A DNA stretch of 64,000 nt from Candidatus Allofournierella excrementigallinarum (GCA_019119025.1 DWXV01000059.1:1-64000); one strand, 5' to 3'. Numbered from the stretch's first letter, positions 36,309 to 45,610 are shown. A program made the numbers and translations. Notes: generated from the letters alone by a model not told the origin.

Positions 36309-36922
36309 TCGTCTTCCCCCTTTTCCCGTTTCAGCGTCAGGGCGCATCCGGCAAGGCCGGGCAGCACCGCCAGCCAGAACAGCTGCCATGGCGACGGGAT
36401 GAAGTATTCCTGCAAAGGCACTCGCTCGTTGAGCAGGATGGCGCAAAACTCCACCTGCACGCCGGCGGTGTCCGCCAAATCCAGCCGCACCCCCTGCCCG
36501 GCAAACCGGGGCAGGGTGTAAAGCCAGCTGCCGTCCTCCTGCCTTTCGGGCCACACCCGCAGGCGGGGTGTGTAACCAAAGCCCGGCAGGTGATAATAAA
36601 GGTCCTTTTCGGCGGAGGCCTCCCCTTCATACCGCGCCACAAGGCGCAGCCGCCGCACCAGCGTGCCCGGCGCCAGCAGCAGCTGGGCGTCGCCGGTGGT
36701 GCTGGTGAGCGTGCCGCCGGTGTTTTCCATGTTCACAAGGGCGTATTGCCCCGCATCTTCCAGCGTGACGGTCTTTTCCTCCAGAACGCCCGCGGCGTAA
36801 AGCAGCTGGTCCAGGGCGAAATTGCCCACGAGGGTCAGCGCCAGCAGGCAGGCGCCCAGGGCGTAAAGGGCACGGAAGGGCCGGCGGCGCGCCGCCGCCC
36901 AGAGGTTTTTCAGCCGCTTCAT
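36305..36922 (-). CDS. Small membrane-anchored partner protein (pair B)
   Basis: The 205-residue protein has a basic N-terminus, one helix (about 16-38), an outside beta-rich domain and a C-terminal helix (about 178-196). TSTTGDAQLLLAPG occupies the place of the DPQ motif in the partners at 32667 and 40094, with Ala for Pro. No family is recognised. It overlaps the large gene at 36919 by 4 bases (ATGA) and the PtmE-like gene by 4 bases, so all three are likely translated together. Confidence 0.68.
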   Translation of the reverse strand: MKRLKNLWAAARRRPFRALYALGACLLALTLVGNFALDQLLYAAGVLEEKTVTLEDAGQYALVNMENTGGTLTSTTGDAQLLLAPGTLVRRLRLVARYEGEASAEKDLYYHLPGFGYTPRLRVWPERQEDGSWLYTLPRFAGQGVRLDLADTAGVQVEFCAILLNERVPLQEYFIPSPWQLFWLAVLPGLAGCALTLKREKGEDD

Positions 36923-38913
36923 CCCGTCACCTCCCCGGCAAGGGACGCTGCGGGCGTCCAGCCCGCTTCGCTTTTTTCATAAAGGGCGGGGCCCTGCTTC
37001 GCGGCGGCCAGGCCGTCGGTGAAAAGGGCAGCGTAGCTCTCTTCAAAGATGCCGTTCACACGGCTCACCAGCAGCAGGTCCACCTGCTCGGCCTTTAGCA
37101 GGGCGGAAAACTCCTCTTCTGTGTAGGGCGCGCTGTAAGGCATGCCCTCCACCAGCGCCGGTTCGCCGTAGGTGGCGCCGCCCTCGCCGTAAACAAGGGC
37201 GGGGCACAGCTGCTGGTTGAACAGGAACCAGGAAAAACCCTCGTCGCCCTGATGGATGAGGAACACCTTCTGCCCCGGCCGGATGGCCGCTTTCGCGGCC
37301 TTCGCCACCGCCAGCTCCTGCCGCACCGGGGCGTACTCGCCGCCGCCCACCCCCAGCAGGGTGAACTGAGGCTCTGTGCCCGCGGCCAGCGCCGCCGCGA
37401 ACGCCGCGCCCACGGCCAGCGCCGCCGCCCGGCCAAGCGCCGGGCGCTTCGCCGAAGCGCAGCTGACCGCCAGCACCGCCAGCGCCAGCAGCAGCCAGCC
37501 GGTGTAGTAAGAAGCAAAATACCGGGGATAGCTGGCAAGGTTTTCGGGGGTGGAATCTTTCAAAAGGAAGGCGTAGCTCAGCCAGAGCATCAGCCAGTAG
37601 CCGGCAAAGCAGGCAGAACTGCCCACAGCGAACAGGGCAGCCCGCAGCCGCGCCCGTTTGCCGGCCGCCAGCAGCACGGCGGCCAAAAACACCGCCAGCG
37701 TCAGCGCCGCCACCGCCGCGCCGGCGCCGAACACCGACACCTTGCGGTGCCAGAACGCGTCGGTCATGGCGCTGCCGTACTGCCAGAAGATCTCGCTGCG
37801 GGCCTCGAAGTAGCTTTCTGCCGGCAGGCCCAGCAGCAGCTTCAGGCCATTGGCCACCACCGCGGGCAGGCTGGCGGAGGCGGTGTCGCCCATGCCGCCG
37901 GCGGCGGCGTTGCGCCGCACAAGGCCCGCGATGTAGTTGTTCCAGAGAAGGTATTGGGCGGCGGGGGCGGTGAGGCAGGCCGCGCCGAAACCCAACCGGG
38001 CGGCAAAGCCTTTTGCCCCCCGTTTTTCGCCGGGGGCAAACAGCGCCGCGTCCAGCGCCACAAGCCCCGCCGCGGCAAGGCCCAGCACAAAGGTGTTGCT
38101 TTTCACGTTCGCCGCCAGCATCAGCACCGGCAGGGTGAGCCACCGGGCCGCGGGGCCCTCGTCTCTCACCGCCAGCCAGAAGGCCGCGGCCCCGCCAAAG
38201 AGCATGCCGGCGGGCAGATCGCCTAAAAATTCCAGCCATGCGGTGTTCAAAAGGGCGGTGTGGCCCGCCACCGTGACCAGCGTGGGCAGGCTCAGGCCCG
38301 CCAGAAAGAGCGGGCAGGCCAGCCGGGCGCGCTTTGCGCAGCCCGCGGCGGCGGCCAGGGCCGCCAGCATCAAAAGGTCGGCGGCGAAGATGGCCCGCCA
38401 GGGCGCGAAGGGCCCGAACAGCTGGAAGAAATAGCTTGCCAGCGGCAGGGCGGCCAGTTCGGTCATCTGCCAGGGCAGGCCGGTCTCGCAGACGGTGTAA
38501 AGGGCGTCGTTTTCGCAGGTGAGCTTCGCGGCGGTGCCCCAGAAGGAGTATTCGTCAAAGTTCAGAAATTCCGGCCGCAGCAGCCAAAGGCCCACGGCCA
38601 GCGCCAGCGCCGCAGCCCAGAAAAGCTTTGCGGCGGGGCTTTCCAGCGCCGCCGCCAGCGGGCAGGTCTCCCCTTTTTTCTTTGCCAGAGCGGCCTCAAG
38701 GCCGCCGCCCAAAAGGCCCAGCGCCGCCAGGGCAAGGCCCGCCGGGCGCAGAACGCCCAGGAGCCCCGATGCCAAAAGCACCAGTTCCGCCAGGGCCAGC
38801 GCCGCCAGCGGCGCGGCGGCGCTGCCCACGCCGGCGCGGCGGGCAAGCACGGCGCTCATGCCGAAGAGGGCCGCCAGCATCGCCAGCAGGCCGAACAGTT
38901 CGCCCCAGGCCAC
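36919..38913 (-). CDS. Large GT-C-like membrane protein (pair B)
   Basis: The 664-residue protein is a paralogue of those at 33275 and 40735. It has FDEYSFWGTAAK (Asp120-Glu121) in the first outside loop, GDLPAGMLFGG mid-protein and FLIHQGDEGFSWFLF before the soluble C-terminal domain, with about 12 membrane helices. The start is GTG at 38913 with GGGAGG at 7 bases. It precedes its small partner and follows legC by 30 bases. A glycosyltransferase acting on a lipid-linked sugar is inferred. Confidence 0.74.
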   Translation of the reverse strand: MAWGELFGLLAMLAALFGMSAVLARRAGVGSAAAPLAALALAELVLLASGLLGVLRPAGLALAALGLLGGGLEAALAKKKGETCPLAAALESPAAKLFWAAALALAVGLWLLRPEFLNFDEYSFWGTAAKLTCENDALYTVCETGLPWQMTELAALPLASYFFQLFGPFAPWRAIFAADLLMLAALAAAAGCAKRARLACPLFLAGLSLPTLVTVAGHTALLNTAWLEFLGDLPAGMLFGGAAAFWLAVRDEGPAARWLTLPVLMLAANVKSNTFVLGLAAAGLVALDAALFAPGEKRGAKGFAARLGFGAACLTAPAAQYLLWNNYIAGLVRRNAAAGGMGDTASASLPAVVANGLKLLLGLPAESYFEARSEIFWQYGSAMTDAFWHRKVSVFGAGAAVAALTLAVFLAAVLLAAGKRARLRAALFAVGSSACFAGYWLMLWLSYAFLLKDSTPENLASYPRYFASYYTGWLLLALAVLAVSCASAKRPALGRAAALAVGAAFAAALAAGTEPQFTLLGVGGGEYAPVRQELAVAKAAKAAIRPGQKVFLIHQGDEGFSWFLFNQQLCPALVYGEGGATYGEPALVEGMPYSAPYTEEEFSALLKAEQVDLLLVSRVNGIFEESYAALFTDGLAAAKQGPALYEKSEAGWTPAASLAGEVTG

Positions 38914-38943
38914 GGCAGGCCCTCCCTTCTGTTTTTGGTCTGT

Positions 38944-40101
38944 TTACAGGGCCAGAACGGCCTCGATCACCCGGGCGCACTGGGCCTCGGTGAGATTGGT
39001 GGAACAGGGGATGTTCACGATGCGGCGGCGGTACTCCCGGGCGATGTCCATGGCGTGGGTCTCGTTGCGGCCATAGTCGCACTGCTCGTTGATGAGGGAC
39101 CAGACCGGGCGGGTCTGGATGCCCTGAGCCTGCAGGCGGGCGATCACGTCGTCCCGCTCCAGGCGGTCGGGCAGCAGCAGGCTGTAGAACCAGTGGTTGG
39201 AACGGGTCCCCTTTCGGAAGGGCAGCATGGAAAAGCCCTTCACGCCGTCCAGCGCGGCCTTGTACTGCTCGTAACGGGCGGTCTTGTGCTCAATGAAACC
39301 CTCCAGCAGTTCCATCTGGGCAAGGCCCAGGCAGGCGTCGATGTTGGTCATGCGGTAGTTGTAGCCCACCTCGTCGTGCCTGAACTGCAAGAGATCCGTT
39401 TTGGCCTGGGTGGACAGATGCTTTACCCGCGCCGTCCACTCCGGGTGGCTGGACACCACCGCGCCGCCGCTGCCGGTGGTGATGATCTTGTTGCCGTTGA
39501 AGCTGTAGACGCCCACGTCGCCCATGGTGCCGGCGAATCTGCCCGCCAGCTCCCCTTCGGTATACCTGGTGCCCAGGGCCTCGGCGGCGTCCTCGATGAG
39601 GGTGAGTTTATAGTCCTTCGCGATGCGCAAAAAACGGGGCATGTCCGCCATGTTGCCGAACACATGCACCAGCACCAGCGCCGAGACCCTGGCCCCGGTG
39701 CGCTTGTTGTAAAGGCCGTCTGCCCTCAGCTCGCACTGGTTGGCGCAGAAGTCCTCCACCGCGTCCGGGTCCATGGTGGCGGTGGCGTCGCAGCCGAAGA
39801 ACACCGGCTCGGCGCCCACGTACCGGGTGGTGGGGTTCACCGAGGCGATGAAGGTCAGCGCGGGCACGATCACCTCGTCGCCCGCCTTCACGCCCGCCGC
39901 CAGCGCCGCCAGATGCAGCCCGGCGGAGCCGGAAGCACAGCACACCGCCGCAGGGCTTCCCACATAGTTTGCGATGCACTCTTCCATCTCGCCCACCTTG
40001 GCGCCGCTGGTGGACACCCAGGCGCCGTCCAGCGCCTCGTCCACATATTTGCGCTCGTTGCCGCAGAAATTGGGCACCGAAAGGGGAATGAACTCACTCA
40101 T
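38944..40101 (-). CDS. legC: LegC-family PLP-dependent aminotransferase
   Basis: The 385-residue aminotransferase of the DegT/DnrJ/EryC1 class opens with LSVPNFCGNERKYVDEALDG and AWVSTSGAKV, as in LegC. The pyridoxal phosphate Lys205 lies in SFNGNKIITTG. It should aminate C4 of the 4-keto sugar nucleotide made by LegB. Its start overlaps the end of the small partner gene at 40094 by 8 bases, with GAGGT at 7 bases. Together with legB it distinguishes legionaminic from sialic acid synthesis. Confidence 0.92.
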   Translation of the reverse strand: MSEFIPLSVPNFCGNERKYVDEALDGAWVSTSGAKVGEMEECIANYVGSPAAVCCASGSAGLHLAALAAGVKAGDEVIVPALTFIASVNPTTRYVGAEPVFFGCDATATMDPDAVEDFCANQCELRADGLYNKRTGARVSALVLVHVFGNMADMPRFLRIAKDYKLTLIEDAAEALGTRYTEGELAGRFAGTMGDVGVYSFNGNKIITTGSGGAVVSSHPEWTARVKHLSTQAKTDLLQFRHDEVGYNYRMTNIDACLGLAQMELLEGFIEHKTARYEQYKAALDGVKGFSMLPFRKGTRSNHWFYSLLLPDRLERDDVIARLQAQGIQTRPVWSLINEQCDYGRNETHAMDIAREYRRRIVNIPCSTNLTEAQCARVIEAVLAL

Positions 40102-40738
40102 TGTTATGACCTCGCTTTTCGTTGGATCGTTCGTCTTTTTTCAAAAAAGCGCCCAGCGCCCGGCGCAGCTGGCAAAGCGCCGCCAGCGCCAGCGGTGGCG
40201 CGAACAGCAAAAGCATCCCTTCGCCCGCGCCGGGCAGGAAGGCCGCCAGCGGGGAGAGGCCCGGGTTGAACACAACGCCGTCCAGCCGGGTGACCACGCC
40301 GCCCTGGCTGTCCGGGTCGATGCGCACCTCGCTCACCTTCACGCCGCCCACATCGAAGGAGTAGACGCCGGGGGCGGTGAGAACCCCGTAGACCGACTGG
40401 CGGGGGGAGAAATCCGTCTGGCCCGGCGTTTTCCAGTAAAGCATCACCGCCTGGGGCGGGCTTTGGTGCTCTGCAAAAAGCCACACGGCGTCAAGATAGG
40501 CTTCCCCCTGCCACAAAAGCTGGGGGTCGCCGTCGGTGGAGATATACCAGGGGCCCTCCTCCCCCGCGTCGTAGGGCTGGATGCCCACCGGCGTGAAGTC
40601 CGCGGCGGCAAGGCTTTGGGTGGCGGCCAGGCCCTGGCGGGCGTACCAGGCGGCCCTGGCAAGGCTCACACAGCCCAGCAAAAGCCAGAGGGCCAGGCCC
40701 GCCGCCCAGGCGATGAGAAGCGGTCGTAATTTTCTCAT
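40094..40738 (-). CDS. Small membrane-anchored partner protein (pair C)
   Basis: The 214-residue protein has an N-terminal helix (about 8-28), an outside beta domain carrying STDGDPQLLWQG, and a C-terminal helix (about 170-192) with a charged tail. It is related in layout and motif to the proteins at 32667 and 36305. It overlaps the large gene at 40735 by 4 bases. Function unknown; a role in positioning donor or acceptor for the large partner is an inference. Confidence 0.69.
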   Translation of the reverse strand: MRKLRPLLIAWAAGLALWLLLGCVSLARAAWYARQGLAATQSLAAADFTPVGIQPYDAGEEGPWYISTDGDPQLLWQGEAYLDAVWLFAEHQSPPQAVMLYWKTPGQTDFSPRQSVYGVLTAPGVYSFDVGGVKVSEVRIDPDSQGGVVTRLDGVVFNPGLSPLAAFLPGAGEGMLLLFAPPLALAALCQLRRALGAFLKKDERSNEKRGHNNE

Positions 40739-42747
40739 GCCGCGCCTCCTTCCACCCGGCTCCAGCGCACGCCGCCGCCGTCGTACTCGACGGCCAGCAG
40801 CACCGGCTCGTCGGGCTTGTCGTCCGGCAGGCCCTCGCAGCCGAAGGCGGGGCCGATCGCGTCGGCGATGTAGTCGTCGCTGGCGTCCACCAGCACGTGG
40901 GTGTATTTTTTGTCCAGCAGGAACAGCCGCAGGTCGTCGGCGTCCGCCACCGTCTGGTAGCTGTAGACCTCCGGCACGCCCTCCCCCGCCGCCTCGGGCG
41001 AGACGATGTTCATGTGGGTGGTGTCCCAGTTATAATCGCCCTCGTGGCCGTAACCGAAGCCGCCGAAGCCCCGGGCGAGGGTGGCGTTCAGCTCAAAGCC
41101 GTAGTAGTTCCAGCGGACGGCGGTGTCGCCCTGGCTGATGAGCAGCACCGTGTCCTCCCAGTCCAGCAGGCCGTTCACCGTCTCCGCCCGCTCCTTCACG
41201 TCCTGGCGCACGGAATACACCGAGTGGGGGTAGTTCCAGAAGCCCGCGGTGGGCATGCCCCGCCAGGCGATGAGCGCGCAGAAGCCCAGCAGCACCCCGG
41301 CGGGCACTGCGCCCGCCAGCTTTGCCGCCCGGCTTTCGGCGGCGGCGTACCGGGCCAGAAGGCCCAGCGCCATCAGGAAAAAGCCCATGTAATAGGGGCC
41401 GATGTAGCGGATATAGTCCTGCAGATTGGCCGCATCGGTCTCGCGGAAGTTGTAGACATAGAGGAACAGATGGAAGATGAGGAAGGCCCCCAGCGCCAGG
41501 GTGGCGAACACCCCCAGGCACACCGGGCGCAGCCGTTCGCCCTTCGGCGCGGCCAGCGCCGCCACTGCCAGCACCAGCCAGATGAGGGCCAGGGCCAGCG
41601 CGCCGCCGCCCAACAGGCACACCGGGATGGTGAAGGGGCTGGCGAACATGGCGTTTCGCACCTGGGCGAACTTTTCGGTGGGCTCCATGAAACCCAGCAG
41701 CTGGGCCACGCCCTCGGCCATGGCCTGGCCCTGGGTGACCTCGTGGATCTCGCTGCCCACGGTGGTCTTGCCCAGGCCCGTCACCGCCGCCACATAGCGG
41801 CTCCAGCCAAGGTAGGCAAGGCCCCCGGGCAGGATGGCCAGCAGGGCCGGCAGCGTGTCTTTCAGGCGGCGGGAAGCTTTGCGTTTCGGCCCGCAGAAGA
41901 GCCGGTCGGCGCAGACCAGGCCCACCACGATGCACCCGTAGGCAAGGCCCACGTCCTTGGTGAGCACCAGGAAGGCCGCCAGCAGCGCGGTGAGGCCGAG
42001 GGCCGGGGCGGGCCGCTGGCGCAGGGAGAAATAGACGCACAGGCTCGCCCCGAACACAAAGCCCAGGGGCAGGTCGCCCATGAAGGAGATGTAAACGTTG
42101 GAGATGCCGCCGAGGGATGGCGCGCTGAAAAAGAAGGGCGTCAGGAAGCCGCAGGCGGCCGCCACCGCCGCCCCCGCTTTGGAGCGGCGGGGCAGGCTGG
42201 CCACGGCGGCCACGGCGGAGGCCAGCAGGGCATCCAGCGCAAAATAGGCCGACCATTCAGAGAAGCCCTCGCCAAAGAACTGGAAAAGATAGGCCACCAG
42301 CATCAGCGCCGGGGTGGCGGTGCGGGCCAGGAGGTTGCCCGGCGCCGCCGGGTGCAGCATGTCGTGGAGCTTGGTCAGCTTTGCCGCCGAGCCCCAGAGG
42401 CTGAACTCGTCGGTCTGGGTGAACATGGGCCGGGTGGCGGCGAACACGGCCAAAAAGAAGGCCGCCGCCAGCAAAAAGGTCATAAAGCCGGGGGTCAGAA
42501 GCTCCTTGAGCGCCCCGGCAAGTTCCTTTTTGAAGAGGAGCCACGCCGCCAGCGCCGCGGCGGCCAGATAGAAGGCCCAGCCGCCCGCCTCCAGCAGCCC
42601 CAGCATGCCCCAAAGGCACAGCCAGACAGCCCCGCCGGCGATCACCGGCAGGGCCAGCAGGCCCGCGTCCAGTTTGAAACGGCGGGCCAGCACGGCGCTG
42701 TAAAGGCTGATGGCCAAAAGCGCCAGTATCCCACTGAGCAGCGGCAA
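40735..42747 (-). CDS. Large GT-C-like membrane protein (pair C)
   Basis: The 670-residue protein has about 12 helices and the shared motifs: TDEFSLWGSAAK (Asp113-Glu114), GDLPLGFVFGA and LLISQGDTAVRW. Its soluble C-terminal domain is about 140 residues. It starts with TTG at 42747, supported by AAAGGGGG at 8 bases. Like its paralogues at 33275 and 36919 it is followed by a small partner with ATGA overlap. Three such pairs in one operon suggest successive transfers with different donors or acceptors. Confidence 0.74.
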   Translation of the reverse strand: MPLLSGILALLAISLYSAVLARRFKLDAGLLALPVIAGGAVWLCLWGMLGLLEAGGWAFYLAAAALAAWLLFKKELAGALKELLTPGFMTFLLAAAFFLAVFAATRPMFTQTDEFSLWGSAAKLTKLHDMLHPAAPGNLLARTATPALMLVAYLFQFFGEGFSEWSAYFALDALLASAVAAVASLPRRSKAGAAVAAACGFLTPFFFSAPSLGGISNVYISFMGDLPLGFVFGASLCVYFSLRQRPAPALGLTALLAAFLVLTKDVGLAYGCIVVGLVCADRLFCGPKRKASRRLKDTLPALLAILPGGLAYLGWSRYVAAVTGLGKTTVGSEIHEVTQGQAMAEGVAQLLGFMEPTEKFAQVRNAMFASPFTIPVCLLGGGALALALIWLVLAVAALAAPKGERLRPVCLGVFATLALGAFLIFHLFLYVYNFRETDAANLQDYIRYIGPYYMGFFLMALGLLARYAAAESRAAKLAGAVPAGVLLGFCALIAWRGMPTAGFWNYPHSVYSVRQDVKERAETVNGLLDWEDTVLLISQGDTAVRWNYYGFELNATLARGFGGFGYGHEGDYNWDTTHMNIVSPEAAGEGVPEVYSYQTVADADDLRLFLLDKKYTHVLVDASDDYIADAIGPAFGCEGLPDDKPDEPVLLAVEYDGGGVRWSRVEGGAA

Positions 42748-42774
42748 GCGCGCCGCCCCCTTTCGTTTTGGAAA

Positions 42775-44436
42775 TCAGCCGATGACGTACACCGGCCCGA
42801 TGAAGTAGTGCTGGAACAGCAGCACCGCGCCCAGGGCCCCGAACACCGCCGAGACCCCCAGCGCCACCCGCCGGGCCCTGGCCTGCCCTGCGGCCAGGCG
42901 GGGCTCCAGCACATGGCTCAAAAGGGCCGCCACCAGCACGAAAAGCATCAAAAAGGCGGGCAGGAAGTACCGCGCCTGCAAGCCGATGATGCGGATCATG
43001 CCCACCGGGGTGCTGGTGATGTACATCGCGGTGGCCGCGCCCGCCATGTAGACGATGCTGAGTGCCCCCAGGCCAAAAGCGGGCATGGGCCGAAGGCTGC
43101 TCTTCTCATGCACCGAAAGGGCCGCCGCGAAGAACAGCACCAGGGGGCTGACCAGGCTGATGAAAGGCACTTCCAGGTCCAGCGCGCCGAAGAGGCCCAG
43201 CTGCCCCAGGAAGAAGTCGTTTTCATAGAAGCTGCCCAGCAGCACCGAAGCATAGCGGAAGGGGTTGGCCAGGATGCCCAGCAGCTGCGGCACCTCCGCC
43301 GCGCCCTCGATCTGGCGGCCCACATAGGGGTAATTGAAGCGGAAGGCGGTGCCGTACCAGTCGAACAGCTTGCCCAGGGCAAGGCCGCCCACCAGGCACC
43401 CCGCCGCCAGCTGCCACTTTTTGACCCGGGTCTTCCAGGCCGAGCGGGGCAGCACCAGCGGCAGCACCAGCCAGAGCAGGCTGATATAGGGCTTTGCCAG
43501 GTTCATCATCAAAAAGGCCGCGACGAACACGAGGATGTCCCTGTCCAGGATTTCGTCCTTGCAGTAGAAGCTGGCCACCAGGTAGTAAAAACCCAGCAGG
43601 GTGGCGTCGTAGCTCACCGATGCGGCCATGTAAAGGCTCAGGGGCAGCAGCATGAAGGCGGTGAACACCGGCTTGTAGCGCTTGCAGTTTTTCAGCGCCA
43701 GCCAGCACAGGGCGGCGTAGGCCAAAAGGTTTGCCAGCCGCGCGGCGTAAAGGCAGCCCAGTGCTTTGAGGCCCAGGACCCGGGCCACCAGAATGCCCAG
43801 CGCCTGGGGCAGCATGGAAAGGGTCATAAAGAAATAGGGCTCGCCCACTTCCTCTTTTGCGGGCTGGCCGTCAAAATAGGCGGCGAAGCCGTCGGCGATG
43901 CTCTCCACCCGGCCGTCCTCCCCCCGCTGCTTGAGGGCATAGCCCGCGGTGGTGTAGCTGCGCTCCTCGCCCTCCTCGGTGTAGGTGAGGCCCTGGCTGG
44001 TGTGGCTGGCAACCCACGCGCCGGGGAAGCTCTCCACCAGTTTTGCCACGTCGCCGGGATAGAGACGGTCGTGGTCGAAGGTGAAGCGGCCCTGGCTCAA
44101 AGAATAGCTGCGCAAAAAGTGGGCGGTCTCGTCCGGCACCTGCAACGGCGGGTTCGCAAAGCAGAACAGCGCCCCGCAAAGGAAAATGGCCAGCGCCGCC
44201 TTCGCGTCGAAGCTGCGCAGCTTCGAGCCGGCCCACACCGCCAGCGCCGCGGCCAGCACGAACACCGCCGCCGCGCCGTAGAGCAAAAGGGCGGGTACGC
44301 CCCGGTTGTCGAGATAATACACCACCCGCCAGTAGTACATGAAGCCCACGGCGGCGGCCAGCGCGGCCAGAAGGCCCAGGGCGGCGAGCGCCGGGCGGGG
44401 CGGGCGCTTAAAATATTTTGAAAGCACGTTTTGCAC
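42775..44436 (-). CDS. DUF2142-family membrane protein
   Basis: The 553-residue polytopic protein has the DUF2142 hallmarks: FANPPLQVPDETAHFLRSY after the second helix pair, SYDATLLGFYY mid-protein, and GLQARYFLPAFL near the end. These proteins sit in polysaccharide clusters and are thought to be GT-C-like, but their chemistry is not established. The start is GTG at 44436 after GAGGT. A 130-base hairpin-rich gap separates it from legB. Confidence 0.85.
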   Translation of the reverse strand: MQNVLSKYFKRPPRPALAALGLLAALAAAVGFMYYWRVVYYLDNRGVPALLLYGAAAVFVLAAALAVWAGSKLRSFDAKAALAIFLCGALFCFANPPLQVPDETAHFLRSYSLSQGRFTFDHDRLYPGDVAKLVESFPGAWVASHTSQGLTYTEEGEERSYTTAGYALKQRGEDGRVESIADGFAAYFDGQPAKEEVGEPYFFMTLSMLPQALGILVARVLGLKALGCLYAARLANLLAYAALCWLALKNCKRYKPVFTAFMLLPLSLYMAASVSYDATLLGFYYLVASFYCKDEILDRDILVFVAAFLMMNLAKPYISLLWLVLPLVLPRSAWKTRVKKWQLAAGCLVGGLALGKLFDWYGTAFRFNYPYVGRQIEGAAEVPQLLGILANPFRYASVLLGSFYENDFFLGQLGLFGALDLEVPFISLVSPLVLFFAAALSVHEKSSLRPMPAFGLGALSIVYMAGAATAMYITSTPVGMIRIIGLQARYFLPAFLMLFVLVAALLSHVLEPRLAAGQARARRVALGVSAVFGALGAVLLFQHYFIGPVYVIG

Positions 44437-44566
44437 GAAATGACCTCGCTCGCTCAGTTTGCGGCCCCTTTGACAAAGGGCCCTTTAAAAACGGCACAAG
44501 CCGGGCCGCCCCTCGCCCGAGGGCCCGCCCGGCAGCCGGAACGGCCCGGCGGCAGCCGGGCCTTTT
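44437..44566 (-). promoter_or_regulatory. Hairpin-rich gap inside the leftward operon
   Basis: Directly after the legB stop, GGCCCGGC and GCCGGGCC form one hairpin, whose T-run (TTTTTT) faces rightward. Further on, a larger hairpin with GCCGGGC and GCCCGGC arms is followed 8 bases later by GTTTTT leftward. It may act as an attenuator or processing site lowering expression of the genes after legB. Confidence 0.45.
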
Positions 44567-45550
44567 TTACAGATTGTAGACGTCGGGCTTGTACCGCTCC
44601 ATGTTGCCCCGCAGAAACTCGATGGTGGCGGCAAGGCCCTGTTCAAAGGTATAGGCGGGCTTCCAGCCGGTGAGGGCGCGCATCTTGGAAGCGTCGCCCA
44701 GCAGGCGCTCCACCTCGCTGTTTTCCGGGCGCAGGCGCTGGGCGTCGCACACGATCTTCGCCTCGGGGTTGATCTGGCGGATCAGCTCGTTCGCAAGATC
44801 GCCGATGGAGTGCTCCTCGCCGGTGGCGATGTTCACCTCCTGGCCGATGGCCCCCTCGCAGTCGCCCAGGGCCATGAAGCCGGCGGCAGTGTCCTTGACG
44901 TAGTTGAAGTCGCGGGTGGGCTCGAGGCTGCCGAGTTTTATCTCGGTCCTGCCCGCCAGCAGCTGGGTGATGATGGTGGGGATGACCGCCCGGGCGCTCT
45001 GGCGGGGGCCGTAGGTGTTGAAGGGCCGCACGATGGTGACCGGCAGCCCGAAGCTGCGCCAGAAGCTCTCGGCCAGGCGGTCCGCGCCGATCTTGGTGGC
45101 GGAATAGGGGCTCTGGCCCTGGAAGGGGTGCTTTTCGTCGATGGGCACGTACCGGGCGGTGCCGTAGACCTCGCTGGTGGAGGTGACCAGCAGGTGCTTC
45201 GTGCCCACCTGGCGGGCGGCGTTCAGCACGTTCAGGGTGCCTTTGATGTTGGTGTCCACATAGCTGTCGGGGCTGTGGTAGCTGAAGGGGATGGCGATGA
45301 GGGCCGCCAGATGATAAACGATCTCCTGGCCTTCCATGGCGCAGCGCACGCCGTTGGGGTCGCGCACGTCGCCCATGAACACCTCGATCTCGTTTTTGAT
45401 CTCGGGGGGCAGGGTGTCCAGCCAGCCCCAGGTGCCGAAGGAGTTGTACAGGCAGAAGGCCTTGACCCTTTCGCCCTTTTTGACCAGTTCCTCGGTGAGA
45501 TGGCTGCCGATGAAGCCGTCGGCGCCGGTGACCATGACGGTATGTGCCAT
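44567..45550 (-). CDS. legB: NDP-N-acetylglucosamine 4,6-dehydratase (LegB-like)
   Basis: The 327-residue extended SDR has VTGADGFIGSHL (NAD binding), TSTSEVYGTA and the catalytic YSATK, followed by VRPFNTYGPRQSARAVIPTII. This matches the LegB-type dehydratase branch found beside LegC-family aminotransferases. It should convert the activated GlcNAc to the 4-keto-6-deoxy sugar, the first committed step. Its ATG has AAGGAG at 7 bases and a strong promoter lies 60 bases upstream. It heads the leftward arm of the glycan island. Confidence 0.9.
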   Translation of the reverse strand: MAHTVMVTGADGFIGSHLTEELVKKGERVKAFCLYNSFGTWGWLDTLPPEIKNEIEVFMGDVRDPNGVRCAMEGQEIVYHLAALIAIPFSYHSPDSYVDTNIKGTLNVLNAARQVGTKHLLVTSTSEVYGTARYVPIDEKHPFQGQSPYSATKIGADRLAESFWRSFGLPVTIVRPFNTYGPRQSARAVIPTIITQLLAGRTEIKLGSLEPTRDFNYVKDTAAGFMALGDCEGAIGQEVNIATGEEHSIGDLANELIRQINPEAKIVCDAQRLRPENSEVERLLGDASKMRALTGWKPAYTFEQGLAATIEFLRGNMERYKPDVYNL

Positions 45551-45610
45551 ACTTGCGCTCCTTTTTGACGACGGGCCCTGGGCCCGGTTTTCACAAAATC
45601 AGGTAAAAAC

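Noticed and set aside
40897-44421. 1174-codon + strand frame
   Set aside because: Antisense to the large membrane protein genes at 40735 and 42775, with low-complexity composition typical of shadow frames.
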